From NCBI GenBank assembly GCA_903926565.1, contig CAIYJU010000060.1, positions 1 to 32,822 on the forward strand: a stretch of DNA of 32,822 nucleotides. The letters run 5' to 3'. The DNA is from an uncultured Bacteroidales bacterium (lineage in GTDB: Bacteria; Bacteroidota; Bacteroidia; Bacteroidales; FEN-979). The notes beneath the pieces are model-generated. The model saw nothing but the letters and a program-made list of their open reading frames with translations. It was not told where the DNA came from and did not search any database. Shown one piece after another: positions 1 to 9,187 of this stretch; position 1 is the stretch's first letter; the number at the start of each line of letters is the position of its first letter. A program made the position numbers and the translations under genes.

Positions 1-3000
1 CTTGGTGCAGTTTCCACCATCGAATACAACGCTGCAGGAGCCCAAACAGTCACCAACAGGACATATGGAGGAAATGTGGTTTTAACGGGCGGATCAAAAA
101 CCATCGGCACGGCTACAGCCCAAACGGTTACTATAATAAAAAACCTTACCATTAACAGCGGAGCAACCTACCTGGGGTCCTCTTTTAACCCGATTTTGAA
201 TGTTGGCGGGGATTTCTCGAACAGCGGAACATTTACCCAGGGAACCAGCCTTGTCACCTTCAACGGTGCGGTTGCCCAAAATATTAATGGAGCATCTTTC
301 ACGACATTTTCAAACAACGTTTCCTTAAGTAATACGGCAGGCCTCACGATTTCATCATCACCAACCATCAACGGTACCTTAACATTTGTCAACGGCAAAA
401 TCACTACCGGGACCAACAAACTGACACTTGGTGCAGCAGCCACCATCAGTGGAGCCGGCGCCGGTAAATATGTTTACGGGAATCTTGAAATTTATGTTCC
501 AAATGCTGCCGCACCCGCTGAAACCTTTGACATCGGAGATGCCGCCAACTACACCCCTGTACTTGTTGCCTTTTCAGGAACCACTGCCGGCTCAGGATCA
601 CTGATTGCCTTTACCACCTCCGGCGATCACCCGGATGTTGCCAACTCCGGGATCAATCCATCCCTGAGTGTCAACCGTAACTGGACAATCGGCCAGGGAA
701 CAGTCCCTGCAGGCGGATTCACATCATACAGCAGTACATTTACCTTTATAAACGGAACACCTGTTGACCTTGATGCAGGCGCAAATACAGCCAATTTTAT
801 TGTCAGCAAAATAACCGGTGGAATATGGGGTCCTACAACCACCGGTACCCGGACCACAACCTCCACCCAGGCAACAGGGATGACAACATTCGGCACATTT
901 CAGGTTGGCGAGACAGGCTCATTGATCAACGTGTCAACACATCCTCAAAACACTGCTGTTTGCAATGGTCTCAGCACCTCTTTTTCCAGCACATCCAATT
1001 CTCTCCCCACGCCTGATGTACAATGGCAACGGGATCCCAACACAGGTATTTTTGAAGATATTACAGCGATCCTGGACGGCGGGATATATACCAATTTTAC
1101 CACCACGACCCTGAACATCTCGAATTCAACAGGATTAAATAATTACAAGTACCGTGCGGTCTTTACCAATGTGAACGGATCCGCAACTTCCAACCAGGCA
1201 ATTTTAACCGTCACGCTGATCCCCGATGCGGCGGGTTCGATTACCGGCAGCGGAACTGTTTGCCAGGGGCAAGCCGGTGTTGCTTATTCCGTTGGAACTA
1301 TTACTGGTGCAACAAGTTATTCCTGGAGCTATTCCGGAACCGGGTTTACTCCCTCAGGAAACACAGCCTCCATTACCGGCAGTTTTTCTGCAGGTGCAAC
1401 ATCGGGAAACCTCACTGTTGTGGGGGTCAACTCCTGCGGGAGCGGAGTTGTTTCAGCAATTTTTCCGGTTGTTGTCAATGTGTTGCCCACTCCGGCCGGT
1501 ATCATTTCAGGTACATCCCCGGTTTGCCAGGGACAGTCGGGGTATGCCTATTCGGTTGGATCAATTTCAGGAGCTACAAGCTATCAATGGAGTTATTCCG
1601 GAACCGGATTTACACCATCAGGAAATAGTGCTTCCATCACCGGCAGTTTTTCCGCCGGGGCCACCTCCGGTAACCTCACGGTTGCAGGGATCAATGCATG
1701 CGGAGCCGGAATTTCATCCTCAAATTTTTCCATTGTCGTAAACGCTGTTCCCGGAGCTGCAGGAACCATTACGGGGACCTCTTCAATATGCGCAGGACAG
1801 TCCGGAATTGCTTACTCGGTGCCAGCGATAGCCGGAGCTACAAGTTACACCTGGAGTTATACCGGTACAGGTTTCACACCATCCGGCGCTACCGCATCCA
1901 TCACCGGGAGTTTTTCCGCCGGAGCCACATCCGGGAACCTGACGGTAACAGGGGTCAATACCTGTGGCAGCGGAACCATTTCTGCCAGTTTTCCAATAAC
2001 TGTGTCAGCAGGCGTTCCGGGCACACCTGGTCCTGTTTCAGGAACAAGCCCTGTTTGTCAGAACCAGACCCTTGTTGCATATTCCATACCAGCAGTTGCC
2101 GGGGCAACGAGTTATACATGGACCTATTCAGGCACAGGCTTTACCCCATCGGGCACAACAGCATCCATCACCGGTAATTTTTCGGCAACCGCCACTTCAG
2201 GGAACCTGACTGTCAGGGCAACAAATGCATGCGGCACAGGAATAGCATCTGCCATATTTCCAATTACAGTCAATCCACTTCCCTCCGCAGCAGGGACCAT
2301 TACAGGCACAACTCCTGTGTGCCAGGGGCAAACAGGAGCGCCCTATTCTGTTCCGGCCATTGCAGCAGCAACAGGATATACCTGGACCTACACCGGAGGA
2401 GGTTTTACCCCTTCCGGTAACACCTCCTCGATCACCGGTAGTTTCTCAGCCGTCGCAACTTCAGGAAATCTCCGTGTTGCGGGAACAAACGCCTGTGGTA
2501 CCGGGACAATTTCCGCAATCTATCCTATTACCGTTAATGTTTTGCCTTCAGCAGCAGGAACAATTACAGGTACAGCCCTGGTATGCCCCGGTCAAACCGG
2601 TGTGGCCTATTCTGTGCCTGCAATTGCCGGGGCTACAAGTTACACATGGAGTTATTCCGGAACAGGGTTCACCCCGTCGGGAATTACTGCTTCCATCACC
2701 GGATCTTTTTCAGCTGGTGCAACATCCGGGAACCTTACTGTGCGTGGTGTCAACGCCTGCGGATCGGGGACTGTTTCTGCCAATTATGCCATCACCATCA
2801 ATTCGCTTCCTGCAGCTGCAGGCACCATCACCGGTGCGTCAACGGCCTGCCAGGGCCAGGGCGGAATTGCCTACGCTGTTGCTGCCATTGCCGGGGCAAC
2901 CAGTTATACCTGGACTTATACCGGAACGGGATTCACTCCATCCGGAAATACGGCATCCATCACGGCCAGCTTTTCTGCAGGCGCAACATCAGGTAATCTG

Positions 3001-5865
3001 ACTGTCAGAGGAACAAACACCTGTGGAAACGGACCAGCATCTTTAACATTTCCGGTTATCATCACCCCGGGAATTGGTGCTGCTGCTACAATTACAGGGA
3101 CATCCGCTCTTTGCACACCAGGGTCAGCCGTTTATACAGTGCCGGCCATTCCAGGTGCGACAAGCTATGTCTGGACGTATTCAGGTGCCGGATTCACGGC
3201 ATCCGGCAATGGTTCGTCAATTACCGGAACATTTTCAGTCACAGCCACTTCAGGAGTGCTTACTGTAAGAGGTTCAGGAAGTTGCGGCCTTGGGGCTGTT
3301 TCTCCGAATTTCCCGATCGCCATCACGGTGTGTCCACCGCATAACATGTGCAACGGTTGCCACATCAACCATACCTCCCCCGGAGCACAATTAACCCTGG
3401 CTGGCGGAAATGCCAACTTATGCATGAGTTGCCATAATCCGACCGGAGTTGCAAACAGCAGCCCGTTTGCGGACATCATGAAGGCGGTGCCGGGGGTAAG
3501 CGGCACGTCACATTCGTGGAATTCGTTGGCAGTAAATGCGCAATACCAGACGAATTCACCCACCAATCCCGACATGGCCCTGCGTGTTTACAGCAACCAG
3601 ATCGTGTGTTCAACCTGCCACAACCAGCATTCGACAACATACACACCGTTTTTAAGAGCGTCAAACTCCGAAGATGCCCTTTGTCTGAATTGCCACACTG
3701 CCCGTGATGTCAGGCGCTATGCTGACAACCCGGCGAACAAGGGAACCCATCCAGTTGGAATTGCTTACACGCCTGGCACTGATTCACGTTTTCAAACAAC
3801 AACACTCCCGTTAAGTGCTTCAGGTAAAGTTGTTTGCAGCACCTGTCACGATACGCATAACGCCACTTCAACGGATGGGAACCTGTTAAGAACGACTACA
3901 GTGGATGCCACCTGTACCAATTGCCATATCAATATTGCAGCAAGACGTAATACAACCCATGAAGGAATGACCTGTGTTACCTGTCATTATGCACATGAAA
4001 CCGGCTCAAACAACATCCTTCTCGTAAGGGATAACATCGTAACTCCAACACTGGGAACAAAAGCAGTGGTCTTTACTTCTAACACAAATGCTGCAAACTA
4101 TGCCGATGGCGTATCGCTTTTCAATGGCGTTTGTGAAGTTTGCCATACAACCTCTGTTGACCACTATCAATCAGCCAGCGGCGGAACATCCGACGCCCGG
4201 CACTTTCCGTCTCCCCAAAAATGCGTTAACTGCCATCCGCATGACCAGGGTTTTTCGGCCCAGACCGACTGCTTTGCATGTCACAATGCCATTGCCGACA
4301 AACCAGGCATCGGACCTGCAGGAGGAAGACGCCAGATCGTGGACAACCTTGGCAATGGCACAGGTACCGGGGGAGATTTCAAGAGAACCTCCCACCATGG
4401 TACCGGAACCATTCCAACCGTAGACGATTGCCTCTTGTGTCATTATATGGGCGACCACAAGAAAGGCATCGTTAAACTTCTTGATCCTGACCTGGGAAAC
4501 ATGAACATCATTACTTACGACCCGGTAAACAAAGCCAGTGTTGACGATTTTTGCCTGAATTGCCATGATGCAAATGGTGTGGCAGGGAATCTTACTCCGT
4601 TCAGCGATAACGTCACAGTACCCCTGGTTGACAAAACCAAATGGCTGGCATCGGCGCATAAAACCAAGCCTTATGCCTGTATGGATTGCCATGACAACGG
4701 GCATGGTTCCAACAAAAGCGCCTTGCTGGGTCCTTATGATTATACTGGTCCCGGAACAGGTACTGATGTAACGAATGAAGAAGAAGGTTTTTGCCTGACA
4801 TGTCATGGCAGCGGCGGAGCTGCAACCGTTCAGGTCCACCTGTCATTTGCCAACAATGCAAACACCGCAACAGCATTCCGGAAACATGACCCGACCGCCT
4901 CCTATCGCAAGCACCTTAATGAAGAAAATACGGGAGCTGCCTTTGCAGGAGCCAACCGTCACGTTGAATGTGTGGATTGCCACGACCCTCATGCTGCAAA
5001 ATCTTATGCTGCAACTACGGCACCAACCATCTACAATGAGTTGATTGGCGCATCCGGCGTAACTCCGACGTATGCCGGTGCAGGCGCTCCGACAGGATTT
5101 ACATTTAATAAAAATACAACCTACGAATATGAAGTCTGCTTTAAATGCCATTCCAGCTTTACAACATTGCCAACCTATTTACCAGCCGGCTGGACGGGAA
5201 CTGCCGACCAGGCGGATGCACTCAGAAAGATAACCACCGGTGGTACGAATACCCAGATTGCAGATTCCCGGGATATGGCCCAGGAGTACAATCCAGCCAA
5301 TCAATCTTATCATCCGGTGATGGCGGCAGGAAAAAATCTCAATATAAATGCAGCTACTTTCCAAACCGGTTGGACTTTTACATCGATGATGTACTGCACA
5401 AGTTGCCACGATAACACTCAGAAAGCCACGGCCGGTTATGGCAGAGGGCCACATGGATCGCAGAACCTCCACATACTTGATGCCGGAACCGGAGCTGCCA
5501 CCACGGGATTTAAAACCACACACAATGGCGCAAATACAGCAACCACCGATTTCTGCACAAAATGTCATAAGGCTGCTTCGTACATCTCTGGCAATACCAG
5601 CTCGAGATTTGGGTACCATTTATACCATGTTGCAAACAAAACCCAGGAGGGATGCTATCTCTGTCATGACTCTCATGGAAGTGAACAGTTTCACCTTTTT
5701 AATTTCAGCAGAAACCAGGCACCGACAATTTGCATTACTTCGGTAGGAACAAATACCCAGGCAGCATTTATCCATGCCGCCGGAACAACTGCCAATACTT
5801 GTACTGTCACCTGTCATGGAACCAGTCATGGAACAGGAAAATCATACAATCCTGCTTACAATTAA
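1..5865 (+). CDS. Giant surface protein: adhesin-like repeats fused to a C-terminal multiheme cytochrome c (5' end missing)
   Basis: The frame is open from base 1, so the start lies upstream; 1954 residues are visible. Codons 1-310 are Gly/Ser/Thr/Asn-rich beta-strand sequence typical of Bacteroidota surface proteins. Codons 311-407 form an Ig-like domain. Codons 408-1111 hold eight 88-residue Ig/PKD-like repeats, each with two Cys. From codon 1117 to the end come 19 CXXCH c-type heme sites, several in doubled-CXXCH arrangement (for example codons near 1275-1310), plus a last CX3CH site at 5800-5817. Covalent heme attachment implies export to the periplasm or beyond, and the repeats suggest a long extracellular stalk. 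The protein ends nine residues after the last heme His with no recognisable T9SS C-terminal domain. A FISUMP gene and a porP/sprF gene follow. Likely role: extracellular or outer-surface electron transfer. The cytochrome call is secure from the motifs; the electron partner and export route are inference. Confidence 0.9.
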   Translation, partial: LGAVSTIEYNAAGAQTVTNRTYGGNVVLTGGSKTIGTATAQTVTIIKNLTINSGATYLGSSFNPILNVGGDFSNSGTFTQGTSLVTFNGAVAQNINGASFTTFSNNVSLSNTAGLTISSSPTINGTLTFVNGKITTGTNKLTLGAAATISGAGAGKYVYGNLEIYVPNAAAPAETFDIGDAANYTPVLVAFSGTTAGSGSLIAFTTSGDHPDVANSGINPSLSVNRNWTIGQGTVPAGGFTSYSSTFTFINGTPVDLDAGANTANFIVSKITGGIWGPTTTGTRTTTSTQATGMTTFGTFQVGETGSLINVSTHPQNTAVCNGLSTSFSSTSNSLPTPDVQWQRDPNTGIFEDITAILDGGIYTNFTTTTLNISNSTGLNNYKYRAVFTNVNGSATSNQAILTVTLIPDAAGSITGSGTVCQGQAGVAYSVGTITGATSYSWSYSGTGFTPSGNTASITGSFSAGATSGNLTVVGVNSCGSGVVSAIFPVVVNVLPTPAGIISGTSPVCQGQSGYAYSVGSISGATSYQWSYSGTGFTPSGNSASITGSFSAGATSGNLTVAGINACGAGISSSNFSIVVNAVPGAAGTITGTSSICAGQSGIAYSVPAIAGATSYTWSYTGTGFTPSGATASITGSFSAGATSGNLTVTGVNTCGSGTISASFPITVSAGVPGTPGPVSGTSPVCQNQTLVAYSIPAVAGATSYTWTYSGTGFTPSGTTASITGNFSATATSGNLTVRATNACGTGIASAIFPITVNPLPSAAGTITGTTPVCQGQTGAPYSVPAIAAATGYTWTYTGGGFTPSGNTSSITGSFSAVATSGNLRVAGTNACGTGTISAIYPITVNVLPSAAGTITGTALVCPGQTGVAYSVPAIAGATSYTWSYSGTGFTPSGITASITGSFSAGATSGNLTVRGVNACGSGTVSANYAITINSLPAAAGTITGASTACQGQGGIAYAVAAIAGATSYTWTYTGTGFTPSGNTASITASFSAGATSGNLTVRGTNTCGNGPASLTFPVIITPGIGAAATITGTSALCTPGSAVYTVPAIPGATSYVWTYSGAGFTASGNGSSITGTFSVTATSGVLTVRGSGSCGLGAVSPNFPIAITVCPPHNMCNGCHINHTSPGAQLTLAGGNANLCMSCHNPTGVANSSPFADIMKAVPGVSGTSHSWNSLAVNAQYQTNSPTNPDMALRVYSNQIVCSTCHNQHSTTYTPFLRASNSEDALCLNCHTARDVRRYADNPANKGTHPVGIAYTPGTDSRFQTTTLPLSASGKVVCSTCHDTHNATSTDGNLLRTTTVDATCTNCHINIAARRNTTHEGMTCVTCHYAHETGSNNILLVRDNIVTPTLGTKAVVFTSNTNAANYADGVSLFNGVCEVCHTTSVDHYQSASGGTSDARHFPSPQKCVNCHPHDQGFSAQTDCFACHNAIADKPGIGPAGGRRQIVDNLGNGTGTGGDFKRTSHHGTGTIPTVDDCLLCHYMGDHKKGIVKLLDPDLGNMNIITYDPVNKASVDDFCLNCHDANGVAGNLTPFSDNVTVPLVDKTKWLASAHKTKPYACMDCHDNGHGSNKSALLGPYDYTGPGTGTDVTNEEEGFCLTCHGSGGAATVQVHLSFANNANTATAFRKHDPTASYRKHLNEENTGAAFAGANRHVECVDCHDPHAAKSYAATTAPTIYNELIGASGVTPTYAGAGAPTGFTFNKNTTYEYEVCFKCHSSFTTLPTYLPAGWTGTADQADALRKITTGGTNTQIADSRDMAQEYNPANQSYHPVMAAGKNLNINAATFQTGWTFTSMMYCTSCHDNTQKATAGYGRGPHGSQNLHILDAGTGAATTGFKTTHNGANTATTDFCTKCHKAASYISGNTSSRFGYHLYHVANKTQEGCYLCHDSHGSEQFHLFNFSRNQAPTICITSVGTNTQAAFIHAAGTTANTCTVTCHGTSHGTGKSYNPAYN
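1222..3336 (+). repeat. Eight tandem 264-bp repeats encoding Ig/PKD-like domains
   Basis: Units begin at about 1222, 1486, 1750, 2017, 2281, 2545, 2809 and 3073, a period of 264 bp (one unit 267), or 88 residues. Each carries a first Cys in a V/I-C-x-G/N-Q-type context (unit 8 differs), a central GATSYxWxYxGxGFTPSG-like core, a TASITGSFSAGATSGNLTV-like strand and a second Cys in an N-x-CG context. The two Cys per unit could form a disulfide. DNA similarity between units is high enough that recombination could change copy number. Confidence 0.93.
3349..5817 (+). other. Multiheme cytochrome c region, 19 CXXCH and one CX3CH
   Basis: This sub-region of the giant protein runs from the first CXXCH (Cys codon at 3349) to the last heme His (codon ending 5817). 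I counted 19 canonical CXXCH motifs by eye and one final motif with three residues between the Cys (C-TVT-CH). Many sites are followed within a few residues by a second His (for example CSTCHDTH, CVDCHDPH, CYLCHDSH), giving candidate distal ligands for bis-His coordination. Spacing of roughly 20-80 residues suggests a linear heme wire rather than a compact tetraheme fold, but that is inference. Confidence 0.9.
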
Positions 5866-5876
5866 TACAAATGAGC

Positions 5877-6599
5877 ATGCAAAAAAAGACTTATATGAAA
5901 CTATTTTTAATACTGCTGGTAATCACAGTCATTCCGTTTTTATGCTTTTCGCAGTCAAACGCTGCGGGTGAGGTCACAGATATTGACGGGAATATTTACC
6001 ACACTGTTAAAATCGGCAACCAGGTATGGTTAAAGGAGAACCTTAAAGTAACCAAATACAATAACGGCGACCCGATTCAACTGGTTACCGATGCCACTGC
6101 ATGGACGGCACTTACAGCTGCTGCATATTGCAACTATAATAATGTTGAGAGCATTGCACAGGAGTATGGCCGGATGTATAATTACTACACCGTTGTTGAT
6201 GAGAGAAAACTCTGTCCGTCAGGAACGCATGTACCGAATGACAAAGAGTGGGAAACGTTATCGGATTATTTGGGCGGGATGAAAGTCGCAGGTGGCAAAA
6301 TGAAAGAACCCGGCACCAAACACTGGAGAAGTCCGAACGTGATGACAATTGACACAACAAACGGTGATTTCACCGAAGTTTCACCGTTTGAAAGTGGTTT
6401 TTGCGCACTTCCGGCCGGAAGGCAATATCATAATTGCTATACATTCCTGGGAGAATACACACAAATGTGGTCCGTCACCCAATGCGAATACGATACTGAC
6501 CTGGTATGGTGCCGGTATCTGACATTCAGCTTGCCACATTTAAGCCGGTTCACTTATAAAAAGCATTACGGTCTTTCAGTTCGTTGTTTGAAGGATTAA
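5877..6599 (+). CDS. Exported FISUMP-domain protein
   Basis: About 240 residues. A basic N-terminus and hydrophobic stretch form a signal peptide ending near a CFSQ-type site. The rest matches the FISUMP domain (Fibrobacter succinogenes major paralogous domain): an early G-N-Q-V-W-L-K-E-N-L segment, a YGRMYNYYTV segment, CPSGTHVPNDKEW, a GFCALPAGRQY stretch and a final SVRCLKD. The molecular function of the domain is not established; such proteins are usually secreted or surface-bound in Bacteroidota. It begins 11 bases after the multiheme gene, which suggests co-transcription. Start choice is uncertain: in-frame ATGs lie at 5871, 5877 and 5895. I chose 5877 because it gives a lysine-bearing signal-peptide n-region, but 5895 is also plausible. 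The in-frame extension upstream to 5730 overlaps the cytochrome and is rejected. Confidence 0.85.
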   Translation: MQKKTYMKLFLILLVITVIPFLCFSQSNAAGEVTDIDGNIYHTVKIGNQVWLKENLKVTKYNNGDPIQLVTDATAWTALTAAAYCNYNNVESIAQEYGRMYNYYTVVDERKLCPSGTHVPNDKEWETLSDYLGGMKVAGGKMKEPGTKHWRSPNVMTIDTTNGDFTEVSPFESGFCALPAGRQYHNCYTFLGEYTQMWSVTQCEYDTDLVWCRYLTFSLPHLSRFTYKKHYGLSVRCLKD

Positions 6600-6853
6600 T
6601 ACCCTCGGCTATCGCTTTTGTTCGCACACCTGTTGGATTTTTCAATCAATCATGTCCCCTTCTGCCCGATACTTTTCATACGAATTTATTGAGTTGCCCT
6701 ACCACTAACGTTTTATTTTGCTATGATTCAGGTATTTATAAAAAGTGCATTATTAAAAGGCAGGCTCAATCAACCTTTCGGACTGATTTTTGAATGGATA
6801 TTCTCTTTTATGGGGATGATGCAGGGTAAACTGTCCATAAATACTGACAAGCC
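6600..6853. other. Intergenic region upstream of porP/sprF
   Basis: 254 bp without a credible gene. A GATTTTTG sequence at 6785-6792 is one base from the TAnnTTTG promoter element, but no TTG lies 20 bp upstream, so I do not call a promoter. No convincing hairpin was seen. Confidence 0.5.
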
Positions 6854-7936
6854 ATGATTAAAAAAAATGTTTTTTTTATCCTGCTTGGTGTTTATTTTTC
6901 CGTCACGAATCTTTTGGCGCAAGATCCGGTTTATACACAGTTTACCAACTCAATCCTGTCATACAACCCTGCCTACACCGGCATATATGAAGGTTTACAT
7001 ATCCGGTTCCTCACACGTAATCAGGCACCTGCCCTCGAAACAACTTTTCGTTCATATCATTTCGGTGCGGACCTTGCCGACAGGAACCTTCCTGGTTCCG
7101 GAGGTCTTGGATTGGTGGTAAATGCTGACAATGAAGGCACCATGTTTGTGAATAAGTACAACCTTGGGGCATCCTTTGCCGTGAGAGTTCCCTTTACAAG
7201 GTCGATTGTGGGACAATTGGGAATAAAGGCAGGATTGCTCAGAAAGTATATTGACTGGGCCGAATTTGAGCGGTCAAAAACCAATGATGACAGGTATGAA
7301 TATTTATATGATTCAGCTTATGTCAGACCAGATGTGAGTGCAATAAACCGGCCTGATTTTGCCGTTGGCGGAGTGGTGCAGTTTGTCAACGGGAAGGGCT
7401 GCCTTTCAGGTACTGTCGGTCTTTCAGTTGATCATCTCTTCGAACCTGATGAATCTTTTCTTCAGACCGGGAACGCTCCATTGCCGAGAAAATGGACCGC
7501 CAATGCAGATCTTGTCTGGAGCGTTAAATGCCATTCAGGCAATAATGCGCTAAAATCGTCTGTGATGAAGTTAAACCCCGGCATCGTGATTCAGCATCAG
7601 GGGAATATCAGCACACTGATGGCCGGCATGAATGCCACAAAATATGGTCTTTACCTTGGGCTCTGGTATAAAGGTGAATTTGGTACATACCAGTGCAATA
7701 CAACATCTCTGATCGCCGGATACCGGTATGTCTTTGCCGAAAACATGAGCATTAAGTTTACCTACAGTTATGACAAACCACTCTCAGGAATAGAGAAGAA
7801 AAATGGTGGTGCACATGAAATAAGCCTGGTACTTGAGTTCAATACCCTTAAGTTATTCAAAGGTTCCGGCAGAGCTGCTTACCATGGTTCGGGGCCTCAG
7901 CTCCTGGACACCCAACTGGCGCAACTGGCATTGTGA
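6854..7936 (+). CDS. PorP/SprF family type IX secretion system membrane protein
   Basis: 360 residues, within the usual range for the family. It has an N-terminal signal peptide (residues 1-22, ending LLAQ) followed at once by the diagnostic QDPVYTQF...SYNPAYTG opening of PorP/SprF proteins. The rest has alternating beta-strand character, consistent with an outer-membrane barrel. In Bacteroidota, PorP/SprF-like proteins are often encoded beside very large secreted proteins and are thought to attach or dock them at the surface. Here it lies downstream of the multiheme giant and the FISUMP protein, which suggests it serves the giant protein. It is unlikely to be the housekeeping PorP/SprF, because no other T9SS core gene is nearby. 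It ends 13 bp from the convergent kinase gene. Confidence 0.9.
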   Translation: MIKKNVFFILLGVYFSVTNLLAQDPVYTQFTNSILSYNPAYTGIYEGLHIRFLTRNQAPALETTFRSYHFGADLADRNLPGSGGLGLVVNADNEGTMFVNKYNLGASFAVRVPFTRSIVGQLGIKAGLLRKYIDWAEFERSKTNDDRYEYLYDSAYVRPDVSAINRPDFAVGGVVQFVNGKGCLSGTVGLSVDHLFEPDESFLQTGNAPLPRKWTANADLVWSVKCHSGNNALKSSVMKLNPGIVIQHQGNISTLMAGMNATKYGLYLGLWYKGEFGTYQCNTTSLIAGYRYVFAENMSIKFTYSYDKPLSGIEKKNGGAHEISLVLEFNTLKLFKGSGRAAYHGSGPQLLDTQLAQLAL

Positions 7937-7949
7937 AAAGCACCACAAA

Positions 7950-9182
7950 TCAGGCAGAATAAGCCGGCAGGGTAAATTTAAACCGGCTGCCAAGTCCTGG
8001 TTCACTCTCCACATAGATCTTTCCGGAATTTTTCTCTATAAACTCCTTACAAAGGATCAATCCCAATCCGGTTCCCGGTTCCTGGTCGGTACCTTTGGTG
8101 TTAATCTTGGTGTCGATCCTGAATAACTTTTCGATATCACATTTCCGGATTCCTACACCATTATCTGCTACCGTAATTTCGTTGCATGCTTCGGTTATGC
8201 ATGAAGAAATGGCTACAGTTCCGCCTGGCAGGGTAAATTTAATGGCATTCGACACCAGGTTCCGCAATACGGCAGAAACCATGTTACGGTCGGCCAATAC
8301 AATGAAATCCTCCGGCACGGTGCTGGTTATGGATATGTTTTTCTTTGCCGCTTCTCCTGACAGTATCTCCATGGTGGTTTTGATTATGTTACTAACATTT
8401 ATCGCATCCGGGTTAAACTGCATGCTGTTGGTTTGTGAACGGGCCCAGTCGAGGAGATTACCCAGCAAAGTATATGCATTCACTGCAGAATCATTGATGT
8501 AACCTATATACTGACTGATCTCTTTGATATCAAGTTCAAAAAGACTTTCGCGCAGTACATTTGAAAATCCGATGACTGCATTGAACGGATTACGGAGGTC
8601 ATGACCAATGATGGAGAAAAATTTATCTTTGGCGGCATTGGCCTCTTTGAGTTTTCTCTCTGATTCCTGCAGCGCGATTTCAGTTTTTAACCGGTCCTCT
8701 ATCTCAAGTTTAAGGGTCTTGTTTATGTTCTGAAGTTCTGCCGTCCGTCGCTGTACCTTATCTTCGAGTTCGCTGCTAATTTTACGCTCCCTGTCAAGGA
8801 AACGGAGATACATGTTCAGCGTATGAACGATCTGTACATCATCGATGGGTTTGGTGAGGTAATCGAGACCACCGGCTTTCAGGCCCTGGACCATCAGGTT
8901 TTTATTCGGGTCGAAAGCCGTAATAAAAATTACAGGAATATGAGCGGTTTTAGGACGGGACCGGACAAGTTTGGCTGTCTCGAACCCATCCAGCTCCGGC
9001 ATCTGGACATCCATCAGGCAGAGATCAACAGGTTGTTCATTGATAATTCGCAGGGCTTCATACCCGGATTTCGCCTCCCTGACCTCAACCTGGAAGTTGT
9101 CTTTGATCAGTTCATGCAATGAAAAGAGATTGTTGGGGTTATCATCAACAATCAAAATGGTGTGCTTCTCATTCTTTTCCAT
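7950..9182 (-). CDS. Response regulator-histidine kinase hybrid (REC-HisKA-HATPase), copy 1
   Basis: 410 residues, soluble, with no signal peptide or membrane segment. An N-terminal REC domain (residues 7-125) has the acidic pair at D13-D14, phospho-acceptor D58 in LMDVQMPELDG and conserved K111 in the TKP motif. A coiled linker (130-185) leads to HisKA with H194 in a GHDLRNPF H-box, then a HATPase with an N-box (RNLVSNAIKFT), a DNGVG G1 box and GTGLGL G2 box. The arrangement, receiver first and kinase second, suggests the kinase is controlled by phosphorylation from an upstream kinase, probably the 1280-residue protein of the same operon. It is the last gene of the minus-strand operon, five bases after its paralogue. 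The output target is not visible in the window. Confidence 0.93.
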   Translation of the reverse strand: MEKNEKHTILIVDDNPNNLFSLHELIKDNFQVEVREAKSGYEALRIINEQPVDLCLMDVQMPELDGFETAKLVRSRPKTAHIPVIFITAFDPNKNLMVQGLKAGGLDYLTKPIDDVQIVHTLNMYLRFLDRERKISSELEDKVQRRTAELQNINKTLKLEIEDRLKTEIALQESERKLKEANAAKDKFFSIIGHDLRNPFNAVIGFSNVLRESLFELDIKEISQYIGYINDSAVNAYTLLGNLLDWARSQTNSMQFNPDAINVSNIIKTTMEILSGEAAKKNISITSTVPEDFIVLADRNMVSAVLRNLVSNAIKFTLPGGTVAISSCITEACNEITVADNGVGIRKCDIEKLFRIDTKINTKGTDQEPGTGLGLILCKEFIEKNSGKIYVESEPGLGSRFKFTLPAYSA

Positions 9183-9187
9183 GGTGG

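Noticed and set aside
1222..3336. CRISPR-like or mobile-element repeats
   Set aside because: The repeats are contiguous, 264 bp long, protein-coding and without unique spacers.
4171..4839. 222-codon minus-strand open frame under the cytochrome
   Set aside because: Antisense shadow of the CXXCH-rich coding strand; the forward frame has unmistakable heme motifs.
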